Program-made: the position numbers and the translations under genes | Shown: one piece after another, positions 51,984-60,426 of the stretch | Position numbering within the stretch: the stretch's first letter is position 1 | Layout of the letters: each line of letters begins with the position of its first letter | Source: Arthrobacter sp. Soil764 | Lineage (GTDB): Bacteria > Actinomycetota > Actinomycetes > Actinomycetales > Micrococcaceae | Assembly (NCBI RefSeq): GCF_001428075.1 | Contig: NZ_LMSI01000001.1 | Coordinates: 156,516 to 220,515 of the forward strand | Length of the DNA: 64,000 bases | Direction of reading: 5' to 3' | The notes under the pieces: generated by a model | Seen by the model: the letters and a program-made list of their open reading frames with translations, nothing else | Told to the model about the DNA's origin: nothing | Database searches by the model: none

Positions 51984-53039
51984 TTAGAGGAGTCCGGCCT
52001 GGGTCATCAGATCGGTGACCTTTTCGGAGTTGAGCTTGGCGGCGTCAATCTTGGGAGCCTGCAGGTCCTTGATGGGAACCAGCTTGTCGTTGGCGGGGAC
52101 GTCCGAGCCAATGGCGTACTCGAAGGACGTTCCGTTCTTGAGGACTTCCTGGCCCTTCTTGCCCGTGATGAACTTCAGGAACTGCTGTGCCGCGGCCGCG
52201 TTCTTGGAGGACTTCAGCACCCCGCCGCCGGAGACGGACAGGAATGCGCCCGGGTCCTGGTTCTTGAAGTAGTACGGGGTGACGTTGCTGGAGTTCTCGC
52301 CGGTCTTGGCCTGGTCGCCGTAGTAGTAGTAGTGGTAGATCAGTGCCGCATCCACTTCACCGGCGTTGACGGCCTTCATGGCCGTGCTGTTGCCCTTGTA
52401 CGCCTTGGAGTTCTCCTTCATGCCCTTCAGCCACTCCTCGGTGGCGGCCTCGCCCTTCAGTTCCAGCAGGGCGGAGACAATGGCCTGGAAGTCCGCGCCG
52501 GTGGGGGAGGCGGCCCACTTGCCCTTCCACTCCGGCTTGGCCAGGTCAAGCATGGACTTGGGCAGCTGGTCCTCGGTGACCTTGGTCTTGTTGTACACCA
52601 GGACCGTGGACCGGGCTGCGATGCCCGTCCACTTGCCGGTGGACGGAGCGAACTCGGCGGGAACCTGGGCCAGGGTGTCCTTGTCGACGTCGGCGAACAG
52701 GCCGGCGTTCTCCACCTGGGTCATGGCGGGGGAGTTTTCGGTGAGGAACACGTCCGCCGGGGACGCCTGGCCTTCCTGGATGATCTGGTTGGACAGCTCC
52801 GTGTCCGAGCCCTGGCGCATGGTCACCTTGATGCCGGTTTCGGCCGTGAAGGCGTCCACCCATTCCTTGGTGAGGCTCTCGTGCTGCGCGTTGTAGACCG
52901 TGATCTCACCCGAGCCGGCGCCGCCGGACGCGGCGGAGGAACCGTTGCCGGCGGGGGTGGCACCGCCGCAGGCGGTCAGGCCAAGAGCTGCGGTGGCGGC
53001 GAGTGCGATGCCGGCCAGCGCGCTGTTGCGGATCTTCAT
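51984..53039 (-). CDS. fbpA: Iron(III) ABC transporter substrate-binding lipoprotein
   Basis: A 351-residue type 2 periplasmic-binding-fold protein with a lipobox (GLTACGG). It starts [19 protein letters not shown], contains [14 protein letters not shown], and has a run of tyrosines at the expected Fe-binding loop (YHYYYYGDQ). FbpA-type proteins hold Fe3+ through tyrosines. A DtxR/IdeR-like box 82-100 bp upstream indicates iron repression. First gene of the operon. Binding of Fe3+ rather than another metal rests on the tyrosines and the regulatory box. Confidence 0.9.
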   Translation of the reverse strand: MKIRNSALAGIALAATAALGLTACGGATPAGNGSSAASGGAGSGEITVYNAQHESLTKEWVDAFTAETGIKVTMRQGSDTELSNQIIQEGQASPADVFLTENSPAMTQVENAGLFADVDKDTLAQVPAEFAPSTGKWTGIAARSTVLVYNKTKVTEDQLPKSMLDLAKPEWKGKWAASPTGADFQAIVSALLELKGEAATEEWLKGMKENSKAYKGNSTAMKAVNAGEVDAALIYHYYYYGDQAKTGENSSNVTPYYFKNQDPGAFLSVSGGGVLKSSKNAAAAQQFLKFITGKKGQEVLKNGTSFEYAIGSDVPANDKLVPIKDLQAPKIDAAKLNSEKVTDLMTQAGLL

Positions 53040-53120
53040 TGAGGCTGCTTTCGGTGGGGAAAAAGTCTGCGTGAACCTAAGTCCTGGGGCACCGGAAAAC
53101 AGTGCCTATGTCAGGAAACT

Positions 53121-53139
53121 GTAGGGTAGGCAAACCTAA
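53121..53139. promoter_or_regulatory. DtxR/IdeR-type iron box
   Basis: GTAGGGTAGGCAAACCTAA matches the 19-bp consensus (TTAGGTTAGGCTAACCTAA) at 16 positions. A further half-site, GAACCTAAG, lies at 53072-53080. Both are upstream of the iron transporter. Confidence 0.75.
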
Positions 53140-53286
53140 GCTCCAAGCCGGAAAGCGCTTTAAGTGACCAGGTTCACATCAATTACGAAAACATGGCGTG
53201 ACCTAATTGGTAACTCCTTAAACCTTGCCCGCGGAGGGCCCACCGATGGCGTTCCGGGGCTGCGCGTCAAAAGCAGCCTGCGCGGC

Positions 53287-55041
53287 CTACTTGTTCGGGT
53301 TGGGGTCGCGGACGTCGTCTTCACCGATGTCCGCGGCACCCAGGACATCAGCCGCGGGGCCGTGCGCCGGCGGGTGCAGCCGGACACTCAGCTCCGGGTG
53401 GTGCAGGTCCAGGGCAGGCCGCTCGGAACGGATCCGGGGCAGGGACGTGAAGTTGTGGCGGGGCGGCGGGCAGGATGTGGCCCATTCCAGTGATGCGCCG
53501 AAGCCCCAGGGATCGTCCACGGTGACTTTCTTGCCGGCCCGCCACGTGATGTAGACGTTCCAGAAGAACGGGATGAGCGACGCTCCCAGGAGGTAGGAAC
53601 CCACGGTGGAGAACTGGTTCATGAAGGTGAAGTTGTCCTCCGGCATGTAGTCCGCGTACCGGCGGGGCATGCCCAGGACGCCCAGCCAGTGCTGGATCAG
53701 GAACGTGGCATGGAAGCCCAGGAAGAGCATCCAGAAGTGGATCTTGCCCAGGCGTTCATTAAGCATGGTGCCGGTGAACTTGGGCCACCAGAAGTAGAAC
53801 CCGGCGAACATGGCGAACACCACGGTGCCGAACACCACGTAGTGGAAGTGGGCCACCACGAAGTAGGAGTCCGAAACGTGGAAGTCCATGGGCGGGGAGG
53901 CCAGGATGATGCCGGTGAGGCCGCCGAAGAGGAACGTGGCCAGGAACCCCATGCTCCAGAGCATGGGCGTCTCAAAGGTCAGCGAACCGCCCCACATGGT
54001 GCCGATCCAGTTGAAGAACTTCACGCCGGTGGGCACCGCGATGAGCATGGTCATGAAGGCGAAGAACGGCAGGAATATTGCGCCCGTCACGTACATGTGG
54101 TGCGCCCATACCGTCACCGAGAGGGCCGCAATGGCGATGGTGGCGTACACGATGCCCTTGTAGCCGAACAGGGGCTTGCGGCTGAAGACCGGGAAGACCT
54201 CGGACACGATGCCGAAGAACGGCAGCGCAATGATGTACACCTCGGGGTGGCCGAAGAACCAGAACAGGTGCTGCCAGAGGATGGCACCGCCGTTGTCCGG
54301 ATCGAAGATGTGGGCACCGAACTTCCGGTCCGCGCCGAGCGCGAACAGGGCTGCAGCCAGCGGCGGGAACGCCATCAGCACCAGGATGGCCGTGACCAGC
54401 GTGTTCCAGGTGAAGATGGGCATCCGCCACATGGTGAGCCCCGGGGCGCGCATGCAGATGATCGTGGTGATGAAGTTGACGGAGCCCAGGATGGTGCCGA
54501 AGCCGGACAGCGCCAGGCCGAAGACCCACAGGTCACCGCCGATGCCCGGGGTGAAGGTGGTGTTGGACAGCGGCGCGTAGGCGAACCAGCCGAACGAGGC
54601 GGCGCCCTGCGGGGTGATGAACCCGGACACCGCGATGGTGGAGCCGAACAGGAAGAACCAGAAAGCCAGCGCGTTCAGGCGGGGGAACGCCACGTCAGGG
54701 GCGCCGATCTGCAGCGGCATGATGACGTTGGCGAACCCGGCGAACAGCGGCGTGGCGAACATCAGCAGCATGATGGTGCCGTGCATGGTGAACAGCTGGT
54801 TGTACTGTTCCTTGGTCTGCAGGATCTGCATGCCGGGTTCGAACAGCTCGGCGCGGATCAGCAGGGCCATCACCCCGCCTGCGCAGAAGAACACGAAGGA
54901 CGAGATCAGGTACATGTACCCGATGGTCTTGTGGTCGGTGGAAGTGATCCAGTTGACGACGATGGTGCCTTTGGAGCGCCGGACCACTGCCGGTGCCGCA
55001 GTGGCCGCGGTTCCGCCCATTCTCTGGCCTGTGGTGGTCAT
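53287..55041 (-). CDS. ctaD: Cytochrome c oxidase subunit I
   Basis: A 584-residue haem-copper oxidase subunit with 12 transmembrane helices. Metal ligands and the His-Tyr pair are visible: [11 protein letters not shown] (haem a), [14 protein letters not shown] (CuB His and cross-linked Tyr), VWAHHMYV (CuB) and VAHFHYV (haem ligands). It is the catalytic core of aa3 oxidase. The last 50 residues (from [14 protein letters not shown]) are hydrophilic and Pro/His/Asp-rich. It starts 14 bases after ctaC. Subunit III and the small subunit IV are not adjacent. Confidence 0.95.
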   Translation of the reverse strand: MTTTGQRMGGTAATAAPAVVRRSKGTIVVNWITSTDHKTIGYMYLISSFVFFCAGGVMALLIRAELFEPGMQILQTKEQYNQLFTMHGTIMLLMFATPLFAGFANVIMPLQIGAPDVAFPRLNALAFWFFLFGSTIAVSGFITPQGAASFGWFAYAPLSNTTFTPGIGGDLWVFGLALSGFGTILGSVNFITTIICMRAPGLTMWRMPIFTWNTLVTAILVLMAFPPLAAALFALGADRKFGAHIFDPDNGGAILWQHLFWFFGHPEVYIIALPFFGIVSEVFPVFSRKPLFGYKGIVYATIAIAALSVTVWAHHMYVTGAIFLPFFAFMTMLIAVPTGVKFFNWIGTMWGGSLTFETPMLWSMGFLATFLFGGLTGIILASPPMDFHVSDSYFVVAHFHYVVFGTVVFAMFAGFYFWWPKFTGTMLNERLGKIHFWMLFLGFHATFLIQHWLGVLGMPRRYADYMPEDNFTFMNQFSTVGSYLLGASLIPFFWNVYITWRAGKKVTVDDPWGFGASLEWATSCPPPRHNFTSLPRIRSERPALDLHHPELSVRLHPPAHGPAADVLGAADIGEDDVRDPNPNK

Positions 55042-55055
55042 GTCGGTGCCCTCCT

Positions 55056-55961
55056 TTACTCTGCTGCTTCCGGGGCCTGCGGTGACGGGGCTGAGAGCGG
55101 CTGCCTGACGTATTCTTCGCCGAGGCTGCCGGTGTTGCCCTTGGCCTTCAGGTCGGCGATGTGGCTGTCATAATCCTGCTGGCTTACCACCCGGACCTTG
55201 AAGAGCATTTCGGAGTGGTACTCGCCGCAGAGCTCGGCACACTTGCCCATGTATTCGCCGATGCGGTTGGGGGTGATGTTGATGTAGGGGTTGTACTGTT
55301 CGTGGCCCGGGTACAGGTCGCGTTTCTGGAGGAAGTCCACCACCCAGAAGGAATGCTGCACGTCGCGGGACTGCAGGTGCAGTTCCACTTTCTTTCCCAC
55401 CGGAAGGTAGAGCGTGGGCAGCCGGTCCGGGGCGCCATAGCCGCCGGTCAGGTGGGCCTGTTGTCCGGCGTCCTCGTGGACCTGCTCCTTGACGTAGTTG
55501 AAATCCCAGGACCATTGCTTGCCGAAGACGTCAATCACGACGTCCGGGTCGGGATAGCGTGCATCGATGGCCCGCTGTTCCCGGTCCGTGAAGACGAACA
55601 GGACGCCGATGACGATCAGCGGAATGGCCAGGTAGAACACTTCCAATGGAAGGTTGTAGCTCAGTTGCGCGGGGAACCCTACAGTGTTCTTCCTGCGCCG
55701 GTAGGCCACGATGACCCAGATCATCAATCCCCAGGTGATGATGCCCACTACCAGGGCGGCGATCCAGGAATTGACCCACAGGTCGGTGATCAGTGCCGTG
55801 TTGTTGGTGGTGTCGCGGGCTCCGGGCAGGAAGCCGCGGGAAACCAGATCCGAGCAGGAAGTCAGTGCGGGCAGCACCACGAGGACCGCGCCCAGCCCTG
55901 CCAGGCGCCGCATGCTGTGGTTTTTGGATGGCTTGTTACCCACGTATGGTCCCTCCGGCAT
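55056..55961 (-). CDS. ctaC: Cytochrome c oxidase subunit II
   Basis: About 301 residues. An N-terminal signal/lipobox-like stretch ([20 protein letters not shown]) precedes two transmembrane helices ([22 protein letters not shown] and [17 protein letters not shown]). The CuA domain carries QWSWDFNY and the ligand set [12 protein letters not shown]. It takes electrons from cytochrome c (cc domain of QcrC in actinobacteria) and passes them to subunit I. Start uncertain: ATG 55961 (CTGGAGC before it) is preferred; ATG 55982 and an internal ATG before RRLAGLG are alternatives. Confidence 0.93.
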   Translation of the reverse strand: MPEGPYVGNKPSKNHSMRRLAGLGAVLVVLPALTSCSDLVSRGFLPGARDTTNNTALITDLWVNSWIAALVVGIITWGLMIWVIVAYRRRKNTVGFPAQLSYNLPLEVFYLAIPLIVIGVLFVFTDREQRAIDARYPDPDVVIDVFGKQWSWDFNYVKEQVHEDAGQQAHLTGGYGAPDRLPTLYLPVGKKVELHLQSRDVQHSFWVVDFLQKRDLYPGHEQYNPYINITPNRIGEYMGKCAELCGEYHSEMLFKVRVVSQQDYDSHIADLKAKGNTGSLGEEYVRQPLSAPSPQAPEAAE

Positions 55962-56111
55962 GCTCCAGAAGCCCAACTGCATGAGCCCGCCACTGGCCCG
56001 GGGACCAGCGGGTTGTGTGCCTTACCCTACGCGCGGAGGATGCTGATGGGAAGGGGTTGTGCAGCGGCCGGCAAACTGCCGCCGGGCACCCCTCCGCGTG
56101 GAAGGACAGCC

Positions 56112-56951
56112 ATGGATTCGGAGAGCATGACCATAGCGGCAGGGCAGTTCCGGGCCGGCACGGACAAAGCCAAAAATACGACGGCGGCAGGGCGGCTGAT
56201 TGCGGAGGCTGCGGCCGCGGGGGCGGACCTGGTGGTCCTCCCCGAGTCCAGCCTGTACGGCACCAGCGAACCGGCCACCGCCATTGCGGCCGTTGCGGAG
56301 GACCTGGATGGTCCCTTCATCCGCAGCATCGCCGGCTTTGCGAAGGAGCACGCGATAGCGGTGGTGGTGGGGACCTACGAGAGAACGGAAACCGGCCTGC
56401 CGTACAACACCCTGGTGGCGCTGGACAGCCAAGGGAACATCCTGGGCTGCTACCGGAAGGTCCACCTCTACGATGCGTTTGGGTACCGGGAAAGCGATGG
56501 CATCTCGGCGGGCAGTGCCGAGGAACCCCTGGTGTTCAGCCTTGGCGGGTTCCGGTTTGGTGCCTTCACCTGCTACGACCTGCGTTTTCCGGAGAGCGCC
56601 CGGGCAGCCGTCGACGCCGGAGCGGACATCCTGCTGGTGCCATCCATGTGGATCCGCGGACCGGGCAAGGAGGACCACTGGTCCACGCTGGCCAGGGCGC
56701 GGGCCATCGAGAACACGGCCTACGTCCTGGCGGCCAACCAGTGCGGCCCCCTCGCCACCGGCTTTTCGGTGGCCGTGGATCCGGCCGGGGTGGTGGTGGC
56801 CAACGCGGGTGAGGAACCGGGCCTGATCGTGGCCCGGCTCAGCCGGGAACGGCTGGAGCAGGTGCGCAGGCGGGTGCCGGTACTCGCGAACCGGCGCTAC
56901 GCCGTCGTACCTCTTCCGGAGCCTGCTTCACGGTCGAGGCCGCGGGGCTGA
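56112..56951 (+). CDS. Carbon-nitrogen hydrolase (nitrilase superfamily)
   Basis: A 279-residue protein with the Glu-Lys-Cys triad of the family: Glu in LVVLPESSLYG, Lys in GCYRKVHLYDAFGYRESDG and Cys in GAFTCYDLRFPESAR. The YRKVHLYD and TCYDLRFPE sequences are closest to omega-amidase/Nit-type amidases that hydrolyse 2-oxoglutaramate or deaminated glutathione. It starts at ATG 56112 (GAAGGACAG upstream) or ATG 56127. It is divergent from ctaC. Substrate not determined from sequence. Confidence 0.87.
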   Translation: MDSESMTIAAGQFRAGTDKAKNTTAAGRLIAEAAAAGADLVVLPESSLYGTSEPATAIAAVAEDLDGPFIRSIAGFAKEHAIAVVVGTYERTETGLPYNTLVALDSQGNILGCYRKVHLYDAFGYRESDGISAGSAEEPLVFSLGGFRFGAFTCYDLRFPESARAAVDAGADILLVPSMWIRGPGKEDHWSTLARARAIENTAYVLAANQCGPLATGFSVAVDPAGVVVANAGEEPGLIVARLSRERLEQVRRRVPVLANRRYAVVPLPEPASRSRPRG

Positions 56952-56965
56952 GGGCAGACGCGCGG

Positions 56966-57454
56966 CTAGCGCGTCCCGGCCCAGACGGACACTGCCCCGG
57001 AGTGGCCGGTCAGGATGCTTTGGTACACCAGGAACAGTCCGGCCAGGATGCCCAGCGCCGACGTGGCAGGGAGCAGCCAGCGGGATCCCAGGAGCCCGCG
57101 AAGACCCCGGAAGGCGGGCAGCCGCGTCAGGAGCGAAGGGAAAGCGGCAACGATCTGGGCGGCCACGGCCACCAGGAACAAGACGGTGACGTAGCGGAGG
57201 AAACTTCCCTGGTGGCCGTGATCCTCAATGAGCCGGGACACCCCCTTGGCCTTCTCCAGCTGTTCCCCCGCTTCGGCGGTGATCACGGACAGCGGGACCA
57301 GCAGCAGTGCCAGGACTCCCAGCGGCCAGGCCAGGTACCGCCTGCTCCGCCGCAGCAGCGCGAACACCACTGCTGCAACCCCGGCCAGCGGGGCCAGGAC
57401 CACCACGCCGTGAATCAGCAGAATATGGGCCGGAAGGCCGGCAATCTCCAGCAC
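56966..57454 (-). CDS. DUF2231-like membrane protein
   Basis: A 162-residue protein with four hydrophobic helices. The first begins AGLPAHILLIHGVVVLAPLAGVAAVV, with the conserved PxHxxxxH-like pattern of DUF2231 (PAHILLIH). Helix 2 is YLAWPLGVLALLLVPLSVITA, and a loop (EAGEQLEKAKGVSRLIEDHGHQG) carries His residues. These proteins may bind haem or metal, but no function is established. It is transcribed after the VIT gene with a 40-base gap. Confidence 0.75.
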   Translation of the reverse strand: MLEIAGLPAHILLIHGVVVLAPLAGVAAVVFALLRRSRRYLAWPLGVLALLLVPLSVITAEAGEQLEKAKGVSRLIEDHGHQGSFLRYVTVLFLVAVAAQIVAAFPSLLTRLPAFRGLRGLLGSRWLLPATSALGILAGLFLVYQSILTGHSGAVSVWAGTR

Positions 57455-57494
57455 GTGGAACTCCTGATCGGTAGCGGGTGTCTGTGGGAAAAGA

Positions 57495-58217
57495 CTAGGC
57501 GATGCCGGTGGTGCCCAGCAGGCTTCCCACCGCGAACGTGAAGGCCATGGCCAGCGCCCCGCCCACCACCAGCCGGATGGTGGCCTTGCGCTTGGAGCTC
57601 CCGCCGATTTTGGCGCTGATGGTGCCGGTCAGTGCGAGCGCCAAAATGACGGCAACAAACGTGACCGGGATCCGTGCCTCTTCGGGCGGGAAGATGATGG
57701 CCAGCATGGGCAGCACGGCGCCGACGGTAAAGGCGATGGCGGAGGCGAAGGCTGCGTGCCAGGGGCTGACCAGTTCCTCTTCGTCAATGTTCAGTTCGGC
57801 GGAGAGGTGGGCCTTCAGGGCATCCTTTGCCGTCAGTTCCTCGGCAACTGTCCGGGCCGTGGCTTCGCTAAGTCCCTTGGCCTGGTAGATGTGGGCGAGT
57901 TCTGCCAGTTCGCCGTCGGGATCGTCCCTGAGTTCCTGGCGTTCCTTTTCGATCAGGGCCCGTTGGCTGTCACTCTGGCTGCTGACGGAAACGTATTCGC
58001 CCAGGGCCATGGACACCGCCCCGCCCACCACGGCGGCGGTGCCTGCCACCAGGATGGGGGCCAGGTCATTGGTCACGCCGGCCACGCCCACCACTGTGGC
58101 CGCCACGGAGACGATGCCGTCGTTCGCGCCGAGGACGCCGGCCCGCAGCCAGTTCAGCCGGGCTGCCACGCTGCTGTCGTGCGGTTCGTTGTGGCTCAGC
58201 TTGAGGGTTTCAGACAT
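57495..58217 (-). CDS. VIT1/CCC1 family iron/manganese transporter
   Basis: A 240-residue protein with about five transmembrane helices. The N-terminal helix has LNWLRAGVLGANDGIVSVAATVVGVAG and GAVSMALGEYVSVSSQSDSQ, typical of VIT family Fe2+/Mn2+ exporters. A cytoplasmic Glu-rich helix segment (RALIEKERQELRDDPDGELAELAHIYQAKG) contains the metal-binding region, and the C-terminal helices end SLLGTTGIA. It would move ferrous iron or manganese out of the cytoplasm. No iron box was found upstream. Confidence 0.9.
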   Translation of the reverse strand: MSETLKLSHNEPHDSSVAARLNWLRAGVLGANDGIVSVAATVVGVAGVTNDLAPILVAGTAAVVGGAVSMALGEYVSVSSQSDSQRALIEKERQELRDDPDGELAELAHIYQAKGLSEATARTVAEELTAKDALKAHLSAELNIDEEELVSPWHAAFASAIAFTVGAVLPMLAIIFPPEEARIPVTFVAVILALALTGTISAKIGGSSKRKATIRLVVGGALAMAFTFAVGSLLGTTGIA

Positions 58218-58229
58218 GCTGGCAGTAAA

Positions 58230-58250
58230 GCACCGTACGGATCACGGTGC
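58230..58250 (-). terminator. Short hairpin behind the GAF-ANTAR operon
   Basis: A 7-bp stem (GCACCGT and ACGGTGC) with a 7-nt loop, between the 93-residue unknown and the VIT gene. It could equally be an operator of the VIT gene, since it ends 13 bases before its ATG. Confidence 0.3.
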
Positions 58251-58313
58251 CACGAAGGTTTGCATCCCCTAACAGACGGGCGGTCGCAGAGGTTGGAACA
58301 ACTTTGCCTGACG

Positions 58314-58595
58314 TCAGCTCGGGCCGATGGGTCCCATGCCTTTCATCTGGTCGGCACACGGTGCGTGCAGCGGCGGCTTCTCTGCGATGATTTCGTTGCA
58401 TGCCAGGGCCAGCAGGTCACGCTGGATGACGGGCAGGGAGATGAGGCCCTGCAGGTAGGCCTGGACCTCATACTCGCCGGCGGAACCGGTCATGCTGAAG
58501 TAGCGCAGCCAGAGTTCTCCCACCGTGATGTCAGCGGCGGTCAGGGCGTCCCTAAGCTGCCCACGCTGCTCCGGTTCATGCGGATCAAAACCCAT
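58314..58595 (-). CDS. Small protein of unknown function, last gene of the GAF-ANTAR operon
   Basis: A 93-residue protein predicted to be largely helical (EQRGQLRDALTAADITVGEL, then WLRYFSMTGSAGEYEVQAYLQGLISLPVIQRDLLALACNEII) with a Cys/Pro tail (EKPPLHAPCADQ). There is no signal or membrane segment. It follows the GAF-ANTAR gene by 9 bases. I do not recognise the family; position suggests a partner or target of the regulator. Confidence 0.65.
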   Translation of the reverse strand: MGFDPHEPEQRGQLRDALTAADITVGELWLRYFSMTGSAGEYEVQAYLQGLISLPVIQRDLLALACNEIIAEKPPLHAPCADQMKGMGPIGPS

Positions 58596-58604
58596 CGCTG
58601 CCCC

Positions 58605-59321
58605 CTATGACCCCGCGGGCGGCACCCTGGTGGCCAGTTGCTCACTGACCTCAACCAAGGTGGCACCTGACACCCGCGCGTTTTGGATCAATTGCTGCAG
58701 GGCGCGCTCATGGCTGATGCCCTGCCGTTCCATCAACATCCCGCAGGCACGGTTGACGGTGTCCCGGCTGGCCAGGCTGGCCTTGAGGCTTTCCGCCATC
58801 CGCAGCGGGGCTTCCGTCCCTTGGATGTGGGCCAGCAGGGTGGCTGCCGTTTCTGCAAAAAGGGACAGGGCCCGTCCGGTTGACTCGTCGTATTGGCCCG
58901 GCAGCGCCGAATAGATCTTGAAGGCACCCAGCGCTTCCTTGCCAACCACCAGCGGCGCACTCACCACCGACCGGACCGGGAGTGACGCCACTGCGGATTG
59001 CCAGCGCGGCCAGCGGGTATCCGTTTGGAGGTCCTCGATGATGACCACTGTGCCAGTCGCCCATGCCGTAAGGCAGGGGCCCTCGCCGAGCTCGTACTGG
59101 GCAGCGTCGAGCTTCTCCACCAGTGAATCGGTAGCGGCGCTGCTCGTGCGCTTGCCCGCGGCATCCATCAAGGACACTCCGGCACCGGGACTGCCAGGCA
59201 GCGACTCCTTGATGGCCTGGGCCAGGAGTGCCACCGCGCGGTCCACCTTCTCCTCCGTCAGCAGGAGCCCGCGGATGCGGGCCACGGCCGCGGTCAGATC
59301 GTCCAGCGGCAGCTGCGTCAT
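58605..59321 (-). CDS. GAF-ANTAR domain regulator
   Basis: A 238-residue protein. A GAF domain (about 20-160) contains GSPGAGVSLMDAAGKRTSSAATDSLVEKLDAAQYELGEGPCLTAW, VRSVVSAPLVVGKEALGAFKIYS. The ANTAR domain (about 175-230) reads MAESLKASLASRDTVNRACGMLMERQGISHERALQQLI. It would sense a small molecule or redox state through GAF and act as an RNA-binding antiterminator. The ATG overlaps the stop of the Cys-rich small protein by 4 bases. Confidence 0.9.
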   Translation of the reverse strand: MTQLPLDDLTAAVARIRGLLLTEEKVDRAVALLAQAIKESLPGSPGAGVSLMDAAGKRTSSAATDSLVEKLDAAQYELGEGPCLTAWATGTVVIIEDLQTDTRWPRWQSAVASLPVRSVVSAPLVVGKEALGAFKIYSALPGQYDESTGRALSLFAETAATLLAHIQGTEAPLRMAESLKASLASRDTVNRACGMLMERQGISHERALQQLIQNARVSGATLVEVSEQLATRVPPAGS

Positions 59322-59536
59322 CCCGGCACCGGGTCATCATGATCTGGAATTTCCATCTGGAACCCGCAGGCGCAGCGCAGCACACTGGTTGCCAGGTACA
59401 CGCCCAGGGCCTCGGGCAGCCGCTGGCTCACGTAACTGCCGTGGATGGTGCGCATCTCCGCGCCGGCAGCGCCCATCGGTTCTCCGCAGTGCATATAGTG
59501 CCCGTTGGCATACAGCACATCCAACTGGGTGGACAT
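59318..59536 (-). CDS. Small Cys-rich protein, possible zinc-binding
   Basis: A 72-residue protein. Two short Cys/His knuckles are visible, MHCGEPMG near residue 16 and RCACGFQM near residue 55, a spacing that could form one zinc site. Between them lies TIHGSYVSQRLPEALGVYLA. It is translationally coupled on both sides (TGATG with the gene before, ATGA with the GAF-ANTAR gene after). The family is not recognised; it may be a small adaptor for the regulator. Confidence 0.65.
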   Translation of the reverse strand: MSTQLDVLYANGHYMHCGEPMGAAGAEMRTIHGSYVSQRLPEALGVYLATSVLRCACGFQMEIPDHDDPVPG

Positions 59537-59793
59537 CAGGCCACCGCCGGGTAGCTGTAGAGGATGTAATCAGCGGCGGCAGGACCCGTCATCCGCAGGT
59601 GGCTGTTCCGGACGTCCACGCCGCAGCGCAGCATGCCTGCCCGGAAGGCCTGATCGGATTTTGGCGCCCGGCCGTGCAGGGCCGCCCAGCTCACGTACAG
59701 GCCGTAGAGGCAGTCGGGACCCAAGGGAAATTCATCGAAGGGGTCCGGGTGCGTGGCTTCGTCAAGGAACTGCTGGAATTGCGACAATGCCAT
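59536..59793 (-). CDS. Small protein, possible winged-helix DNA-binding
   Basis: An 85-residue protein, first gene of the four-gene operon. The segment DCLYGLYVSWAALHGRAPKSDQAFRAGMLRCGVDVRNSHLRM resembles the winged helix seen at the end of D5/primase-type proteins (LYxxYxxW...GxxPxSxxxFxxxLxxxG). This is a pattern impression, not a database match. The end is ADYILYSYPAVA. If the fold holds, it could bind DNA and regulate its own operon. Confidence 0.6.
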   Translation of the reverse strand: MALSQFQQFLDEATHPDPFDEFPLGPDCLYGLYVSWAALHGRAPKSDQAFRAGMLRCGVDVRNSHLRMTGPAAADYILYSYPAVA

Positions 59794-59990
59794 GTTAAAG
59801 GCCTTTTCGCTTCTGCATCCTGCGCCGCCGTTGCACTACAGCAGCTACTCCACGCCGGCCTGTGCAGGGGGCCGGGGGAGGACGGGGCATGATTCCCGTC
59901 ACAAGTTCGAATTTACCTGAGCAGTCGGGGGATGTACAGCAGGGCCTGGGAGCTCTGTACCAACGCCAAACCTTTGGGTACCGTAAAACA

Positions 59991-60006
59991 AGTAAGCGTA
60001 CTTACT
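59991..60006 (+). promoter_or_regulatory. AGTAAGC-type palindrome upstream of the 117-residue protein
   Basis: AGTAAGCGTACTTACT, 16 bp, symmetric except for the central CG/TA region. It lies 40-55 bp before the ATG at 60046, the same spacing as the copies before the GlsB-like and DUF2945 genes. Confidence 0.5.
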
Positions 60007-60045
60007 AAGTTCCAAGAAGGACCCCAAAGGACAAAGGGAGGACCC

Positions 60046-60399
60046 ATGAACAACCCATCGCAGGACAACAACGCTCCCCGCCACAGCGACCTGCCCCTTC
60101 CGGATTACGACCATTTGCCGGTGGCTACCCTGCCCACGCGGATCACGGGCCTGACCGAATCGGACGTGCAACAGCTGACCAGCTACGAGAAGGCACACGG
60201 GAACCGGCTGCCCGTCCTGCAGGTCCTGGAGCACCGCCTTCAGGCCTTGCAGAACGGGGCGGAGCCAAGCGGCTCCCAGACCCCGCCCACGCCCGAGGTG
60301 TCCGGCGGCCAGGGCCCGCAGCAGCCTGCCAGCGTGCCCGGACCTCCCGTCAACCCGCCGTCCCAGGGCGTTCCTACCAATCCTGCACAACCGCGCTAG
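60046..60399 (+). CDS. Conserved actinobacterial small protein of unknown function
   Basis: A 117-residue protein. The first 70 residues form a recognisable conserved block (LPLPDYDHLPVATLPTRITG, then LTESDVQQLTSYEKAHGNRLPVLQVLEHRLQALQNGAEPSG), seen in many actinobacterial stress-type proteins with no assigned role. The remainder is Pro/Gln/Gly-rich and disordered. AAGGGAGGACCC precedes the ATG at 60046; a longer frame would begin inside the palindrome region. Regulation through the AGTAAGC-type site upstream is inferred. Confidence 0.7.
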   Translation: MNNPSQDNNAPRHSDLPLPDYDHLPVATLPTRITGLTESDVQQLTSYEKAHGNRLPVLQVLEHRLQALQNGAEPSGSQTPPTPEVSGGQGPQQPASVPGPPVNPPSQGVPTNPAQPR

Positions 60400-60426
60400 C
60401 GGGACGGTTAGGCAGGGCGCGCGGAT

